Below are positions 14,326 to 21,972 of a stretch of 22,082 bases of DNA, piece by piece. Source of the stretch: a virus; IMG/VR virus record IMGVR_UViG_3300030390_000616, positions 1 to 22,082 of that record; one strand, 5' to 3'. The notes below the pieces were generated by a model. That model saw only the letters and a list, made by a program, of their open reading frames with translations, ran no database searches and was not told the DNA's origin. The position numbers were made by a program, and so were the translations under genes. Each line of letters starts with the position of its first letter. The stretch's first letter is position 1.

Positions 14326-15930
14326 TTATACGTCTGGGACTTGACTTACGTTTATGCCTACACCAGCAGAAGTCAAAGTGGCTGTTGTATCAAAAGTCTT
14401 ATAAGGGACAGCGCCATTACGAACTCGTATAGACAAGTCTACGTCAGTTCCTTGAGATGCTATAGAACCTACAAAGGGGCTTGTCGATGGAACCTCATTA
14501 AAGAGTACAGCAGTGTTTGTCGTGTCTGTCACGAGTATCCTAGAGCCTGCAACAATACCGTTCAGCGTTAGTATCCTGTTAGGGAAGTTTAAAACAACAG
14601 TTCCACCACCTGTATTAGTAAATCTAGGAGTTGTTGTTGTTCCTACTAGGTCTATCGTTACTGTACCAGTGGTATGCGTAGTTTCTATTTCAGCAGTACC
14701 ACTTTGATCGAAGAATACGTCAGTTAACTTATAAGTCCCAACAGTGTCAATCAAGATAGCGTGTTTGCCAGCATAAGACTCAAATCGCATATTTGCTATG
14801 TCCATTGGTCCTCCAGTAAAGTGTAATGCATTAGATGCAAAGGTGTTTGAGATTGTAGACCCGTTGATGGACACAAGGCTATTACTCAGCTTAATAGAAC
14901 CAGTGTTATCGAAGGTTGCTGAACCTGAGACAGAAGACCCTACAGTGAAGTCTCCCATACCCCTAAAGGTAGCGCCAGCTATATTAGTTAAAGAAGCGTC
15001 TGACTGATCGAAGTTAAAAGCTGCTCTTGTTCCCCACAGGTACGTGCCTGTCATAGTACAAGTATCAGCAGCAGAGTTACTGAGGTTTAAGTGAACCTGC
15101 ATAGCTTGATCTGTTAGCTGAAACCTTGGGTCTGCTGCGTTATTACTAGCTGGGCTAACGACAGTAACTCCGTTGTCGTTAAAGGTAGTAGCAGTAGCTG
15201 CATCACCAATCTGAAAGGGCATATCTATGTAGACTACGCTACCTGTCTGCCTTATCCAGTTCCCAATCTTGTTAGTGTAGTTTGTTCCCTGCACTAGCGT
15301 TACAGCCTGTACGAAGTTACTTGCGCCAGTAAAGACTGGTATGTCAGCGTCACCCTTACCCGTACCAAGTACGAAGTTAGAGCCTTGGAAGTTAATGTTA
15401 CCCTGAGTACCAACGACAAAATCAGAGTTAACTATAATTCCGTATCTAGTTACAGCAGTGTTATCAAAAGTACCTGCTGAGGAGGTTTCATTACCTGCAT
15501 TTAGGTCGATCACAAAAGGTACTTGACCTTTGATGCACTCTGCGAAGGGGCTATCATTACCGCCTATGTTCCAATCCTTGTAAGCAAGGGAAAACAATGT
15601 AGTTCCAGAGTAAAGCCTGAACCTAACACCACCATTAGCTAGGTCAGCTACTTGGATACGGTTAGGTGCGTTGAACTGATTGTGCCAAAGTAATACTTTA
15701 GTTGAACTAGAAACGTCATAGGAAGCTGGTGCAGTTTGGAAGTAGTAACTTACTCCAGCCAACTGATTGTCTGAGGTTATTGTGAACTGGCTACCATCTT
15801 GAGTAATAGGTAAGTTGCCAGCTTCTTTTGTGTTGACTGCGTTAGGACTACCAATGTTACCAGCGAAGAGAGGATCACCAGCCCCGTTAGTCTCATGCAA
15901 GTTGTTTACGGTAGGTAAGCTAAACGTCAT
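14326..15930 (-). CDS. Beta-rich fibre protein, long paralogue
   Basis: A 534-residue protein rich in Thr, Asn, Gly and short beta-strands, with no enzyme motif seen. It is paralogous over residues 1-365 to the gene just upstream. Both have TKLIVW-like/TKVLLW followed by NQFNAPNR (84-91), a later W-N-I-G/A-G-N-D (120-126), F-Q/E-I-G-D with TTFNDNGVTV (239-257), and DFTVGSSVSGSATFD (327-341). Residues 366-534 are unique to this copy and continue as beta-helix-like sequence (IANMRFESYAGKHAIL; TVTIDLVGTTTTPRF), ending in VNVSQVPDV-like sequence. The start ATG at 15930 overlaps the upstream stop by 4 nt (ATGA), so translation is coupled. I cannot name a family; a tail or head fibre is the likely role. 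Confidence 0.75.
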   Translation of the reverse strand: MTFSLPTVNNLHETNGAGDPLFAGNIGSPNAVNTKEAGNLPITQDGSQFTITSDNQLAGVSYYFQTAPASYDVSSSTKVLLWHNQFNAPNRIQVADLANGGVRFRLYSGTTLFSLAYKDWNIGGNDSPFAECIKGQVPFVIDLNAGNETSSAGTFDNTAVTRYGIIVNSDFVVGTQGNINFQGSNFVLGTGKGDADIPVFTGASNFVQAVTLVQGTNYTNKIGNWIRQTGSVVYIDMPFQIGDAATATTFNDNGVTVVSPASNNAADPRFQLTDQAMQVHLNLSNSAADTCTMTGTYLWGTRAAFNFDQSDASLTNIAGATFRGMGDFTVGSSVSGSATFDNTGSIKLSNSLVSINGSTISNTFASNALHFTGGPMDIANMRFESYAGKHAILIDTVGTYKLTDVFFDQSGTAEIETTHTTGTVTIDLVGTTTTPRFTNTGGGTVVLNFPNRILTLNGIVAGSRILVTDTTNTAVLFNEVPSTSPFVGSIASQGTDVDLSIRVRNGAVPYKTFDTTATLTSAGVGINVSQVPDV

Positions 15931-17060
15931 GCTGCTAACCTCATCAAGTGACTTGCATTAGGGTTCTTTAGGGTTGACCCAGACAGACTTGCATTGTTGT
16001 TGTACACGACACCACAGCTATCGAATGTAGCGTTACCCGATACAGATGATCCTACAGTAAAGTCACCAACATTGTTGAATGTAGCTCCACTAAAGGTAAC
16101 AACGGAATTGTTACTGATGTTAAAGTCCCAAGCTGGCGTAGAGTTACCGCAGTTGTACAATCCGCTAAAGGTTGCTGTGTCAGCAGCATTATCTCTTAGA
16201 TTAAGGTAAGCTCTGAAAGCTGCGCTAGTAACCCTAACTCTTGGATCAGCGTCAGTAATTGTCGTTGCGTTAGGCCAGAAGACTGTAACACCGTTGTCGT
16301 TGAACTGAGTAGAAGTTACGTTATCGCCTATCTCAAAAGGAGCAGCATAAGAGAAAACATCACCATCTCGCTTGATCCACTCATCAGTAATCTTAGTGTC
16401 AAACGTAGTTCCCATTGCAGTAATCATGTCACCCCAGTTAGACGTACTAGTAAAGCGAGGGATGTCAGTAGCACCCTTAACGGTACTAAAAGCGAAGATA
16501 CGCTGAGGAAAGAAGTTAGAGCTACCTGAGCCTGTGATACTAAGGTTATTAACACCAAGACCAAACGTCTGTAAGTCCGTGTTGTCGTATGTGCCTATAT
16601 CTTCATCGTATGTGAGATCATTAGGGTCTACGATAATCATCTTAGGGTTTTCACGCGCAGACGCACCAACCTTGTCGTTACCAGCTATATTCCAAGTACG
16701 ATAGCTAGTAGTGGGGCTACCTGTGCCTGACCCTAAGCGAAAGACTAGACCTCTGTTAGCTGCTGTGTCAGTCTGAACTCTGTTAGGGGCGTTGAACTGA
16801 TACGTCCATACGATCAACTTAGTGTTAGTTGAGGTATCAATCGCAGTAGGGAAACCGAAGTTAAAACCTCTTAGCTGACCATCACTAGATGAAGTCAGGT
16901 TAGTTGCAAATAAGGTCAGAGGCAAATTACCAGCAGTTTTAGCAAAGCCTCTCTGAGTGGTCTGACCTTCACCAACACCAGCGAAACCGCCTCTTGCGTT
17001 AGGGTGAGAGTTCACAGAGTCTGTCATTAGGTCAACAGCAGTTGGTATCACAAATGTCAT
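15927..17060 (-). CDS. Beta-rich fibre protein, short paralogue lacking the C-terminal domain
   Basis: A 377-residue protein with the same order of motifs as its neighbour: YQFNAPNRVQ (88-97), TWNIAGND (122-129), FEIGDNVTSTQFNDNGVTVF (242-261), DFTVGSSVSGNATFD (333-347) and LSGSTLKN near 359-366. It stops 11 residues later (PNASHLMRLAA), where the paralogue continues for another 168 residues. The N-terminal 45 residues differ most, apart from a shared AGNLP motif. It may be a natural short form, or a copy whose end was lost when the second gene was duplicated in. The ATG at 17060 has AGGAG at 7 nt, and it follows the collagen-like gene by 8 nt. Likely a fibre component. Confidence 0.75.
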   Translation of the reverse strand: MTFVIPTAVDLMTDSVNSHPNARGGFAGVGEGQTTQRGFAKTAGNLPLTLFATNLTSSSDGQLRGFNFGFPTAIDTSTNTKLIVWTYQFNAPNRVQTDTAANRGLVFRLGSGTGSPTTSYRTWNIAGNDKVGASARENPKMIIVDPNDLTYDEDIGTYDNTDLQTFGLGVNNLSITGSGSSNFFPQRIFAFSTVKGATDIPRFTSTSNWGDMITAMGTTFDTKITDEWIKRDGDVFSYAAPFEIGDNVTSTQFNDNGVTVFWPNATTITDADPRVRVTSAAFRAYLNLRDNAADTATFSGLYNCGNSTPAWDFNISNNSVVTFSGATFNNVGDFTVGSSVSGNATFDSCGVVYNNNASLSGSTLKNPNASHLMRLAA

Positions 17061-17068
17061 GCTGTCTC

Positions 17069-17875
17069 CTAAAGTGTTATTGTCTGTGCCTTTGTTGCTA
17101 CTAGACCATCCAGCGTAGTTCCATTAAAGGTCTGGAAGTATCTATCAGAGCCACCAGCAGCAATATATCTGAACAGGGTTAGAGTGTCATTGTTATATAA
17201 GTAGTTGTACACAAAGCCTCCGAGAAGCGGAGTGTTTAGCGTAGGGGTGCTAGAGAAGGATGTCGTGAGGGTAATCCAGTTGTTAAGAGTACCTCCAGCA
17301 GAAATAAACCCAGTGTTGAACTCCTTGCCCCAAGGGCCGAGTATGATGAGTTCACCAGCATCGCTAGTCTTAGTCCCCTTGATACCAAAGGTTCCTACAG
17401 GAGCGCCCGTGATAGTGTTGTTCAGGGTTGTACCTTCTTTTGTAATACTAACCTTACCAGCAATGTCTAGGTCACCATCATCATAAGTTATGACTAACAT
17501 ATTCTCGCTATTAACGGATATGTTTTTTACGCCCTTACCTTTTTCCCCAGTCTCACCTTTAAGACCTTGTTGACCCTGAAGTCCATCCTTACCGTCTACT
17601 CCGCTAGGACCAACTGTTCCGATCTTGCCTTGCTTCCCACGTCTACCGTCGAAACCATCTGCTCCGTCTAGGCCATCTTGTCCAGTAGCTCCTGTAAGGC
17701 CATCTACAGCGTCCTTACCGTCTTTTCCTGATACACCCTGCTTACCAACCTCTCCACGCTCTCCTGTGGCTCCTGTGAGGCCCTGTGAGCCATCCTTGCC
17801 ATCTACCCCATCAACTACCACAGGAATAGCTTTGTCGATCAGAACCTTAAATAGTGCTAAGTCAGTAGGCTTCAT
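17069..17875 (-). CDS. Collagen-like phage fibre protein
   Basis: A 268-residue protein. After a short helix (PTDLALFKVLIDKAIPVVV) comes a Gly-X-Y stretch from Gly23 to Gly113, about 31 triplets, with one Gly-to-Ala break at 56 (KDGKDAVDG). This would form a collagen-type triple helix and so make the protein a trimer. Residues 116-138 (VKNISVNSENMLVITYDDGD, then LDIAGKV) are the beta cap that usually follows collagen stretches in phage fibres. The C-terminal 130 residues form a beta-rich tip with no recognised enzyme motif (GPWGKEFNTGFISAGG; NNDTLTLFRYIAAGG). The ATG at 17875 has AAGGAAG at 6-12 nt and lies 1 nt from the portal stop. The helix at the N-terminus probably anchors to the virion. 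Confidence 0.88.
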   Translation of the reverse strand: MKPTDLALFKVLIDKAIPVVVDGVDGKDGSQGLTGATGERGEVGKQGVSGKDGKDAVDGLTGATGQDGLDGADGFDGRRGKQGKIGTVGPSGVDGKDGLQGQQGLKGETGEKGKGVKNISVNSENMLVITYDDGDLDIAGKVSITKEGTTLNNTITGAPVGTFGIKGTKTSDAGELIILGPWGKEFNTGFISAGGTLNNWITLTTSFSSTPTLNTPLLGGFVYNYLYNNDTLTLFRYIAAGGSDRYFQTFNGTTLDGLVATKAQTITL

Positions 17876-17876
17876 G

Positions 17877-19289
17877 TCAGCTTCCTTTTAGTACCTTTAA
17901 GGTTTCTTCGAGGATTTCTTCCTCTAGCTTCTGGGTGGATGTCGGTTCATCTACAACAACCTCTGGTTCTTCTGGTTCTGGAACTACTAAGTCTGCATCG
18001 TAGTCTAATTCAGCAATATCCATGAGGTCACTAATTACCTCTGGGTGTTGCGACACATCAATGCCAGCGCCGTTGAGGTTCCGTAGGAATGAGGATACTT
18101 CACGAAGATCATGCGGGGCGACATCACCAGCTTCGATAGTTGGCATGTACTTATAGTCTAGGCCGTTTAACTGCCACAGACGTTCTACTAGCTGCTTGTT
18201 AAGCACATCAACAATAGCTTGGATGTAACTCTCTAGGGCGCGTAGGAATAAGTCAGTCTTAGACTTAGACAGAGCGTAGGAACCTCCTGATGTACCAAGC
18301 AGTAGGAACTCAGAGAGTACACTACGAGCTATGTCGTGCTGGTATCTAGTTACCACTGGGTTGATGTCTATGTTGCGCTTACCTGACGCTGACATTAACT
18401 CTATGTCAACCAGACGGTGGTTCGTTGGTGAGCCATCTTTATCTGGGTACGTGTCTGATGGCAGGATAATGTAACCCTGCTCGTTGAACTTAACGTCACG
18501 AAGGATTTGCTGTAGGTTCCCAACGAACTGAGACTGACCAGCAGAGGCTTCACCTGACAGATACTCAGCAGGGATACGAGCAACTGGAATACCTGCTAGC
18601 TCTCTCTCAATGGCTATCGCTTCAATAGACTGTACGTTATTAAGGTAGGTGTAACTAGTGTAAGCATTACGTAGAATGGAACGACCACTTGCATCACCGT
18701 TGAGTGTAGTAGTTCTATAATATAGGGATTTATTAGTGGGTATATAATGTTTGCCATTTATAAATCCTACTGACTGCTCAATTCCTAGTACATCACCAGT
18801 TACAGGCTCAACATTAAACTTGTTGATAGTCCAAGGCGCTCTAGCAGCGATCTTGCGTACGCCTAAGCGTCCGTCTGTGTATTTACTGTGTTTCTTAGGG
18901 CTTCTCTCAGTTGGGCCTACACGCCGCTTGTATATGACCTCGAACCATGCAAAGCCGTACGACAAATAAGATAATGCTTCAGCTACGTGATCGTCGAGCG
19001 TCTCATCCATGTCATTCAGTACAGACTCAACAAAGAAGGCTTCATCCTTAGCTTGTTGGCTATCGTCTGCTGGCTTTACCTTCATCTCTACGTCACGAAG
19101 TATCTGCTCCACTGCGTACATCACAGCACCAATAGTGGCATCGTTGTCTCGCATCTGACGATACGTCTTGATAGCCCTCTGACCTTTAAGCTCTGGTAAG
19201 AACTCATCAGCCCTGATCTGGCCTGACTTGGTGTTATCGCCTGCGATACCCATTACTTGTTGGGCCTTAGCTTGAGAGAGCTTCTTCAT
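17877..19289 (-). CDS. Portal protein
   Basis: A 470-residue protein directly after the large terminase, as is usual for the portal, the dodecameric ring through which DNA enters and leaves the head. Sequence features: KTYRQMRDNDATIGAVMYAV (41-60), SYLSYGFAWFEVIYKRR (107-123), the wing/stem region GDASGRSILRNAYTSYTYLN (198-217), a helix with IAIERELAGIPVARIP (225-240), and LSEFLLLGTSGGSYALSKSK (325-344). These resemble the Mu gp29/DUF935-like and related portal families. The C-terminus is very acidic (EPEEPEVVVDE) and coiled, as in many portals. The ATG at 19289 has AAAGG about 9 nt upstream. Confidence 0.88.
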   Translation of the reverse strand: MKKLSQAKAQQVMGIAGDNTKSGQIRADEFLPELKGQRAIKTYRQMRDNDATIGAVMYAVEQILRDVEMKVKPADDSQQAKDEAFFVESVLNDMDETLDDHVAEALSYLSYGFAWFEVIYKRRVGPTERSPKKHSKYTDGRLGVRKIAARAPWTINKFNVEPVTGDVLGIEQSVGFINGKHYIPTNKSLYYRTTTLNGDASGRSILRNAYTSYTYLNNVQSIEAIAIERELAGIPVARIPAEYLSGEASAGQSQFVGNLQQILRDVKFNEQGYIILPSDTYPDKDGSPTNHRLVDIELMSASGKRNIDINPVVTRYQHDIARSVLSEFLLLGTSGGSYALSKSKTDLFLRALESYIQAIVDVLNKQLVERLWQLNGLDYKYMPTIEAGDVAPHDLREVSSFLRNLNGAGIDVSQHPEVISDLMDIAELDYDADLVVPEPEEPEVVVDEPTSTQKLEEEILEETLKVLKGS

Positions 19290-19301
19290 TGGACTGAGCC
19301 T

Positions 19302-20675
19302 TTATTTAGATAAGCCCTTAGCACTTGAGTAAGCGAGGGTCAATTTTGGTTTAGCGTAGCCTCCAAGACATAACTCAGTTAAACACCACACAGCGGCATC
19401 AAGTCTATCTGGAGAACCAATACGTCCGAGGGGTTGCCACGTACGGTATTGCGTCTCTAGTTCATTGAGGTTAGCACCATCAGGGGGGTTAGTTACGTGT
19501 TTAACTAAACCACGCTCATAGAGGGCTGATACTGGCTCTGCACGGGCATACTTACCTCGTGAAGCCCTTACAGCTTTATACGCTACGTTATCATCAATGT
19601 TGTGTATGGTTGTCTTAACTAGATCACCACCCTGATTGACCTCAGCTACGATACGGTCAGCTTCGTAATGGTGATACAATTTAATTGCTTTTGCTGCCCA
19701 TCCTGCTGGTGAGAGCTTGTCAGTGTAATCGCCTAGTACGTAGGCAACACCGCTGATATCTACCCCAGCTACTACTATGCCTGTCATGTCGCTCTCAGCG
19801 TTTGCTGTGACCGCAGGGTCAAGTGCCACGACAATACGAACTAGGTCTGGTAGGTCTTCATGCTTTATAGCAGCATTGTCTAGGGTTTCAGTAGTCCACA
19901 GAGCGCCTTCAGCTTCTTCTAGGACTTCTGCGTATAATTCTTGTCTACCAATGCGTGTGCCTTCGTACTGATCGGATACAGCAGTAAGGTAGGTATCAGC
20001 TAGGTTGGCAGCATTATCAAAGGTTGTACCTCTAGTAATATGCGTCTTAGGGTTCTTTAGTATCTCTCTAACGAGCTTGGTAGGCTTGGGTGTAGTAGTA
20101 ATGCAAACTCGTGGGTGTTTACCAAGTCTGAGACAGAACTGAAGCATTTGCCATGTGGCTTGGTCCCGACCCCAAGCTGCTAGCTCATCGCACCAAGCTG
20201 CACTAAACTGAGGACCACGTAAGCGTTCTGGTTCCTCTGCTGAGTAGAACTCAACTCTAGCTCCGTTAGCCCACTCTAGTGTACGTTTGGTTGGCGACCA
20301 GATAGGAAAGCCCATCTCTTTGCCCTTATGGGTCTTATCACCCTTCCAGCAAACATTAAGGAAACCTGACTCACCTTGAACCATAACACGTATGATGTCT
20401 GAGTTAGTAGAGGCGATACAAGCTATGCGCTTATGTCCAGCCTTGACCTGCTCACGAACCCATTCAGCACCACAGCGGGTCTTTCCCCAACCCCTTCCCG
20501 AATTGATGAACCAGTTGTTCCAGTCTTTGCCGACAGGCTGTATCTGTTCAGGTCTAGCCCAGAAGTCCCAGCTATGCTGGAGTTCGTCTAGTTTCTCTGG
20601 GCCAAGAGCTTTGAGCGCAGCTTCGACCTTATCCTGTGGTAGTGATCTGAGGGTAGCTGCTGTTAGCTTTTGCAT
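19302..20675 (-). CDS. terL: Terminase large subunit
   Basis: A 457-residue DNA-packaging motor and nuclease. The ATPase domain has WDFWARPEQ (36-44), Walker A SGRGWGKT (59-66), a Walker B-like FSAAWCDE with Asp163 and Glu164 (157-164), and a coupling motif TTTPKP (193-198). The nuclease domain has VALDPAVTANAESDMTG (283-299), giving candidate metal ligands Asp286 and Asp296, then RIVAEVNQGG (341-350) and SPDRLDAAVW with Asp426. The overall pattern is that of the terminases of alphaproteobacterial phages and gene transfer agents. Length is normal for the family. The ATG at 20675 lacks a good ribosome binding site and lies 47 nt inside the HNH gene, so translation may be coupled to it. Confidence 0.95.
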   Translation of the reverse strand: MQKLTAATLRSLPQDKVEAALKALGPEKLDELQHSWDFWARPEQIQPVGKDWNNWFINSGRGWGKTRCGAEWVREQVKAGHKRIACIASTNSDIIRVMVQGESGFLNVCWKGDKTHKGKEMGFPIWSPTKRTLEWANGARVEFYSAEEPERLRGPQFSAAWCDELAAWGRDQATWQMLQFCLRLGKHPRVCITTTPKPTKLVREILKNPKTHITRGTTFDNAANLADTYLTAVSDQYEGTRIGRQELYAEVLEEAEGALWTTETLDNAAIKHEDLPDLVRIVVALDPAVTANAESDMTGIVVAGVDISGVAYVLGDYTDKLSPAGWAAKAIKLYHHYEADRIVAEVNQGGDLVKTTIHNIDDNVAYKAVRASRGKYARAEPVSALYERGLVKHVTNPPDGANLNELETQYRTWQPLGRIGSPDRLDAAVWCLTELCLGGYAKPKLTLAYSSAKGLSK

Positions 20676-21141
20676 TGCGTAATTTGTCCATCGGGGTTTG
20701 GTAGTCTCGTTTGTTGCTCTTGCGGATATTGGTACTAGAGGCTAATAGCTGTAGGTTGTGAGCAGTGTTTAGTCCACAGATTTCATCGTGAGTTAATGGC
20801 TCAATGTGATCTAAGTGTAGGTTGCTTGCTGTCAGAGTATTAAGTCTCTTAGCCAGTGCAGACATACCCTTAAGGGCTTCTAAGTCCGTGGTAGGAGAAC
20901 CGTCTGCAATCCTACGCTTTGCACGGTAGGCACGACCAAAGTTATCTTTATTCTTCTTCTTGTAAGCGGCAACCTTCTCAGGGTTCTCTTTACGCCACTC
21001 AACACGCCACGCTTCATTCTGAACGTAATTACGGCGACTAGACTCTACGTTCTTACAGGATCGTGTACAATACTGTGCGTGAGACTTCTTGTGTGATATG
21101 TCTACGCCGCACGTATGGTTGTTACACGTTCTCTTCATCAT
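20629..21141 (-). CDS. HNH endonuclease between the terminase genes
   Basis: A 170-residue protein. The N-terminus has a likely zinc-binding set, Cys6, Cys11, Cys25 and Cys29 (C-x4-C, C-x3-C). A basic region follows (WRKENPEKVAAYKKKNKDNF, 49-68) that could bind DNA. The HNH motif is at 109-144: HLDHIEPLTHDEICGL, then NTAHNLQLLASSTNI and RKSNK. Such enzymes nick or cut DNA; beside terminase genes they often assist terminase cleavage, while others are homing endonucleases. It overlaps terS by 20 nt and terL by 47 nt. The first of two adjacent ATG codons (21141 or 21138) is used here; both have only a weak ribosome binding site. Whether it is a packaging partner or a mobile intruder cannot be told from sequence. 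Confidence 0.88.
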   Translation of the reverse strand: MMKRTCNNHTCGVDISHKKSHAQYCTRSCKNVESSRRNYVQNEAWRVEWRKENPEKVAAYKKKNKDNFGRAYRAKRRIADGSPTTDLEALKGMSALAKRLNTLTASNLHLDHIEPLTHDEICGLNTAHNLQLLASSTNIRKSNKRDYQTPMDKLRNAKANSSYPQITTTG

Positions 21142-21529
21142 CTTTATTAAACCCCAGTAAATTCATTAATGTGTCTGCTGCTGCTTCGTCTACTTCTGGG
21201 TCTACAACCTGATCAACTTCGTTGACTGTGTTTTGAACCGACCAACCACCCTTAGATCGTAGGAATAACTCTTGGCTCTTGAAGGTGACACCATCTTTGG
21301 GATCACCATGTAGAGCTTGGTCGATAACCCTAGCGCCGATTGCTCCGTTGATCTTCGCACGTTCAGCTTCCATTGCTGGTCCGTACCATTTGTACAAGGT
21401 AGACAGACTACGAGGAGCATCATTCATGTGCTGGATGGATACAATGATCTGACGAATAGGGACAGCCCCTCGAATCATCTCAAGCACTGCCTTCTCAACG
21501 AGCTTGCTGTATGGTAGCTTCTGCAGCAT
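21122..21529 (-). CDS. terS: Terminase small subunit
   Basis: A 135-residue protein that should recognise the packaging site and guide the large subunit. Residues 20-50 look like a helix-turn-helix (RGAVPIRQIIVSIQHMN, then SLSTLYKWYGPAM). Residues 54-78 form a helix, and VTFKSQELFLRSKGGWSVQN (81-100) matches the oligomerisation segment of phage TerS ('f..q..fLk..gGW'). The C-terminus is acidic (DEAAADTLMNLLGF) and probably contacts TerL. It starts at the ATG at 21529 with only weak upstream purine content (GAAAGA about 10 nt away). It is the first gene after the leader region, whose direct repeats and palindrome could be its DNA target. Confidence 0.85.
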   Translation of the reverse strand: MLQKLPYSKLVEKAVLEMIRGAVPIRQIIVSIQHMNDAPRSLSTLYKWYGPAMEAERAKINGAIGARVIDQALHGDPKDGVTFKSQELFLRSKGGWSVQNTVNEVDQVVDPEVDEAAADTLMNLLGFNKDDEENV

Positions 21530-21555
21530 GGTGACAATCTTTCTGTTAAAGTAGC

Positions 21556-21568
21556 GGAGCTACGCTCC
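21556..21568 (-). other. Small hairpin in the terS 5' leader
   Basis: GGAGC (21556-21560), a 3-nt loop TAC and GCTCC (21564-21568) form a 5-bp GC-rich stem, flanked by TTAA on both sides. It lies 27 nt before the terS ATG in the transcript. It is not followed by a U-run (GCTACTTTAACAG), so it is not a plain terminator; it may influence translation of terS. Confidence 0.4.
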
Positions 21569-21587
21569 TTAACGACAATCTAGATGA

Positions 21588-21663
21588 TTACTTAAGAAGG
21601 TAATTTAATCTGTTGTAACAAGTTTGGAAAGTTGTTACAACAGAATTTACTTCAGAAGGTAAT
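21588..21663. repeat. Pair of 17-bp direct repeats flanking a palindrome
   Basis: TTACTTAAGAAGGTAAT (21588-21604) and TTACTTCAGAAGGTAAT (21647-21663) differ at one base and lie 59 bp apart. Similarity continues past the ends (TTAATCTG versus CCAGATTG, weakly). They bracket the palindrome at 21609-21644. Iterated sites close to terS are typical of terminase binding sites (cos/pac), which is the suggested but unproven role. Confidence 0.75.
21609..21644. promoter_or_regulatory. 36-bp near-perfect palindrome
   Basis: TCTGTTGTAACAA (21609-21621) is the exact reverse complement of TTGTTACAACAGA (21632-21644). The inner bases also pair partly (TTT against AAA), leaving a two-base centre, so 16 of 18 positions match. 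Each arm contains the smaller palindrome TTGTwACAA. No U-run follows on either strand, which argues against a plain terminator. It could be an operator or a packaging element; GTTGTAACA occurs again at 22068-22076. Confidence 0.7.
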
Positions 21664-21762
21664 CCAGATTGTGCTAAATAAGTTCCCCAAGTAACATCAG
21701 CAAGATCACGTCTTACATATTTCAGTGCTAAGGTTCATCTTGGTTGTTCTTGGGGAGTATGT

Positions 21763-21972
21763 GTTATACCTGAGTTAATGCCTCGAAGTTATAACGACAA
21801 TCAGTTATACAACGATGTGGTTATATAATCTTGTTGAGTAACTATAGTTATACTTAAGTTATTCTAGTAAGTTTTTGTAACTGGTTGTGGTTGATGTTTC
21901 TTATGTAGTAACTTAAGTTAGTCTCTTATGTCTCTTACTTACTTATATAGGGTCCAAACGGAAATCTTATAC
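21763..21972 (-). promoter_or_regulatory. Cluster of GTATAA(C/G) motifs, possible -10-like or operator sites
   Basis: On the minus strand GTATAAC occurs at 21769-21763, 21810-21804 and 21853-21847, and GTATAAG at 21972-21966. The first three are spaced 41 and 43 bp. TATAAC/TATAAG resemble bacterial -10 boxes, but I find no good -35 box at 16-18 bp from any of them. They may be phage-specific promoter elements or half-sites. Low confidence, since the region is AT-rich. Confidence 0.3.

Noticed and set aside
9787-17875. Diversity-generating retroelement acting on the fibre genes
   Set aside because: No reverse transcriptase, template repeat or paired variable repeat was seen in the window.
21609-21644. 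Palindrome read as an intrinsic terminator
   Set aside because: AT-rich stem and no U-run following it on either strand.
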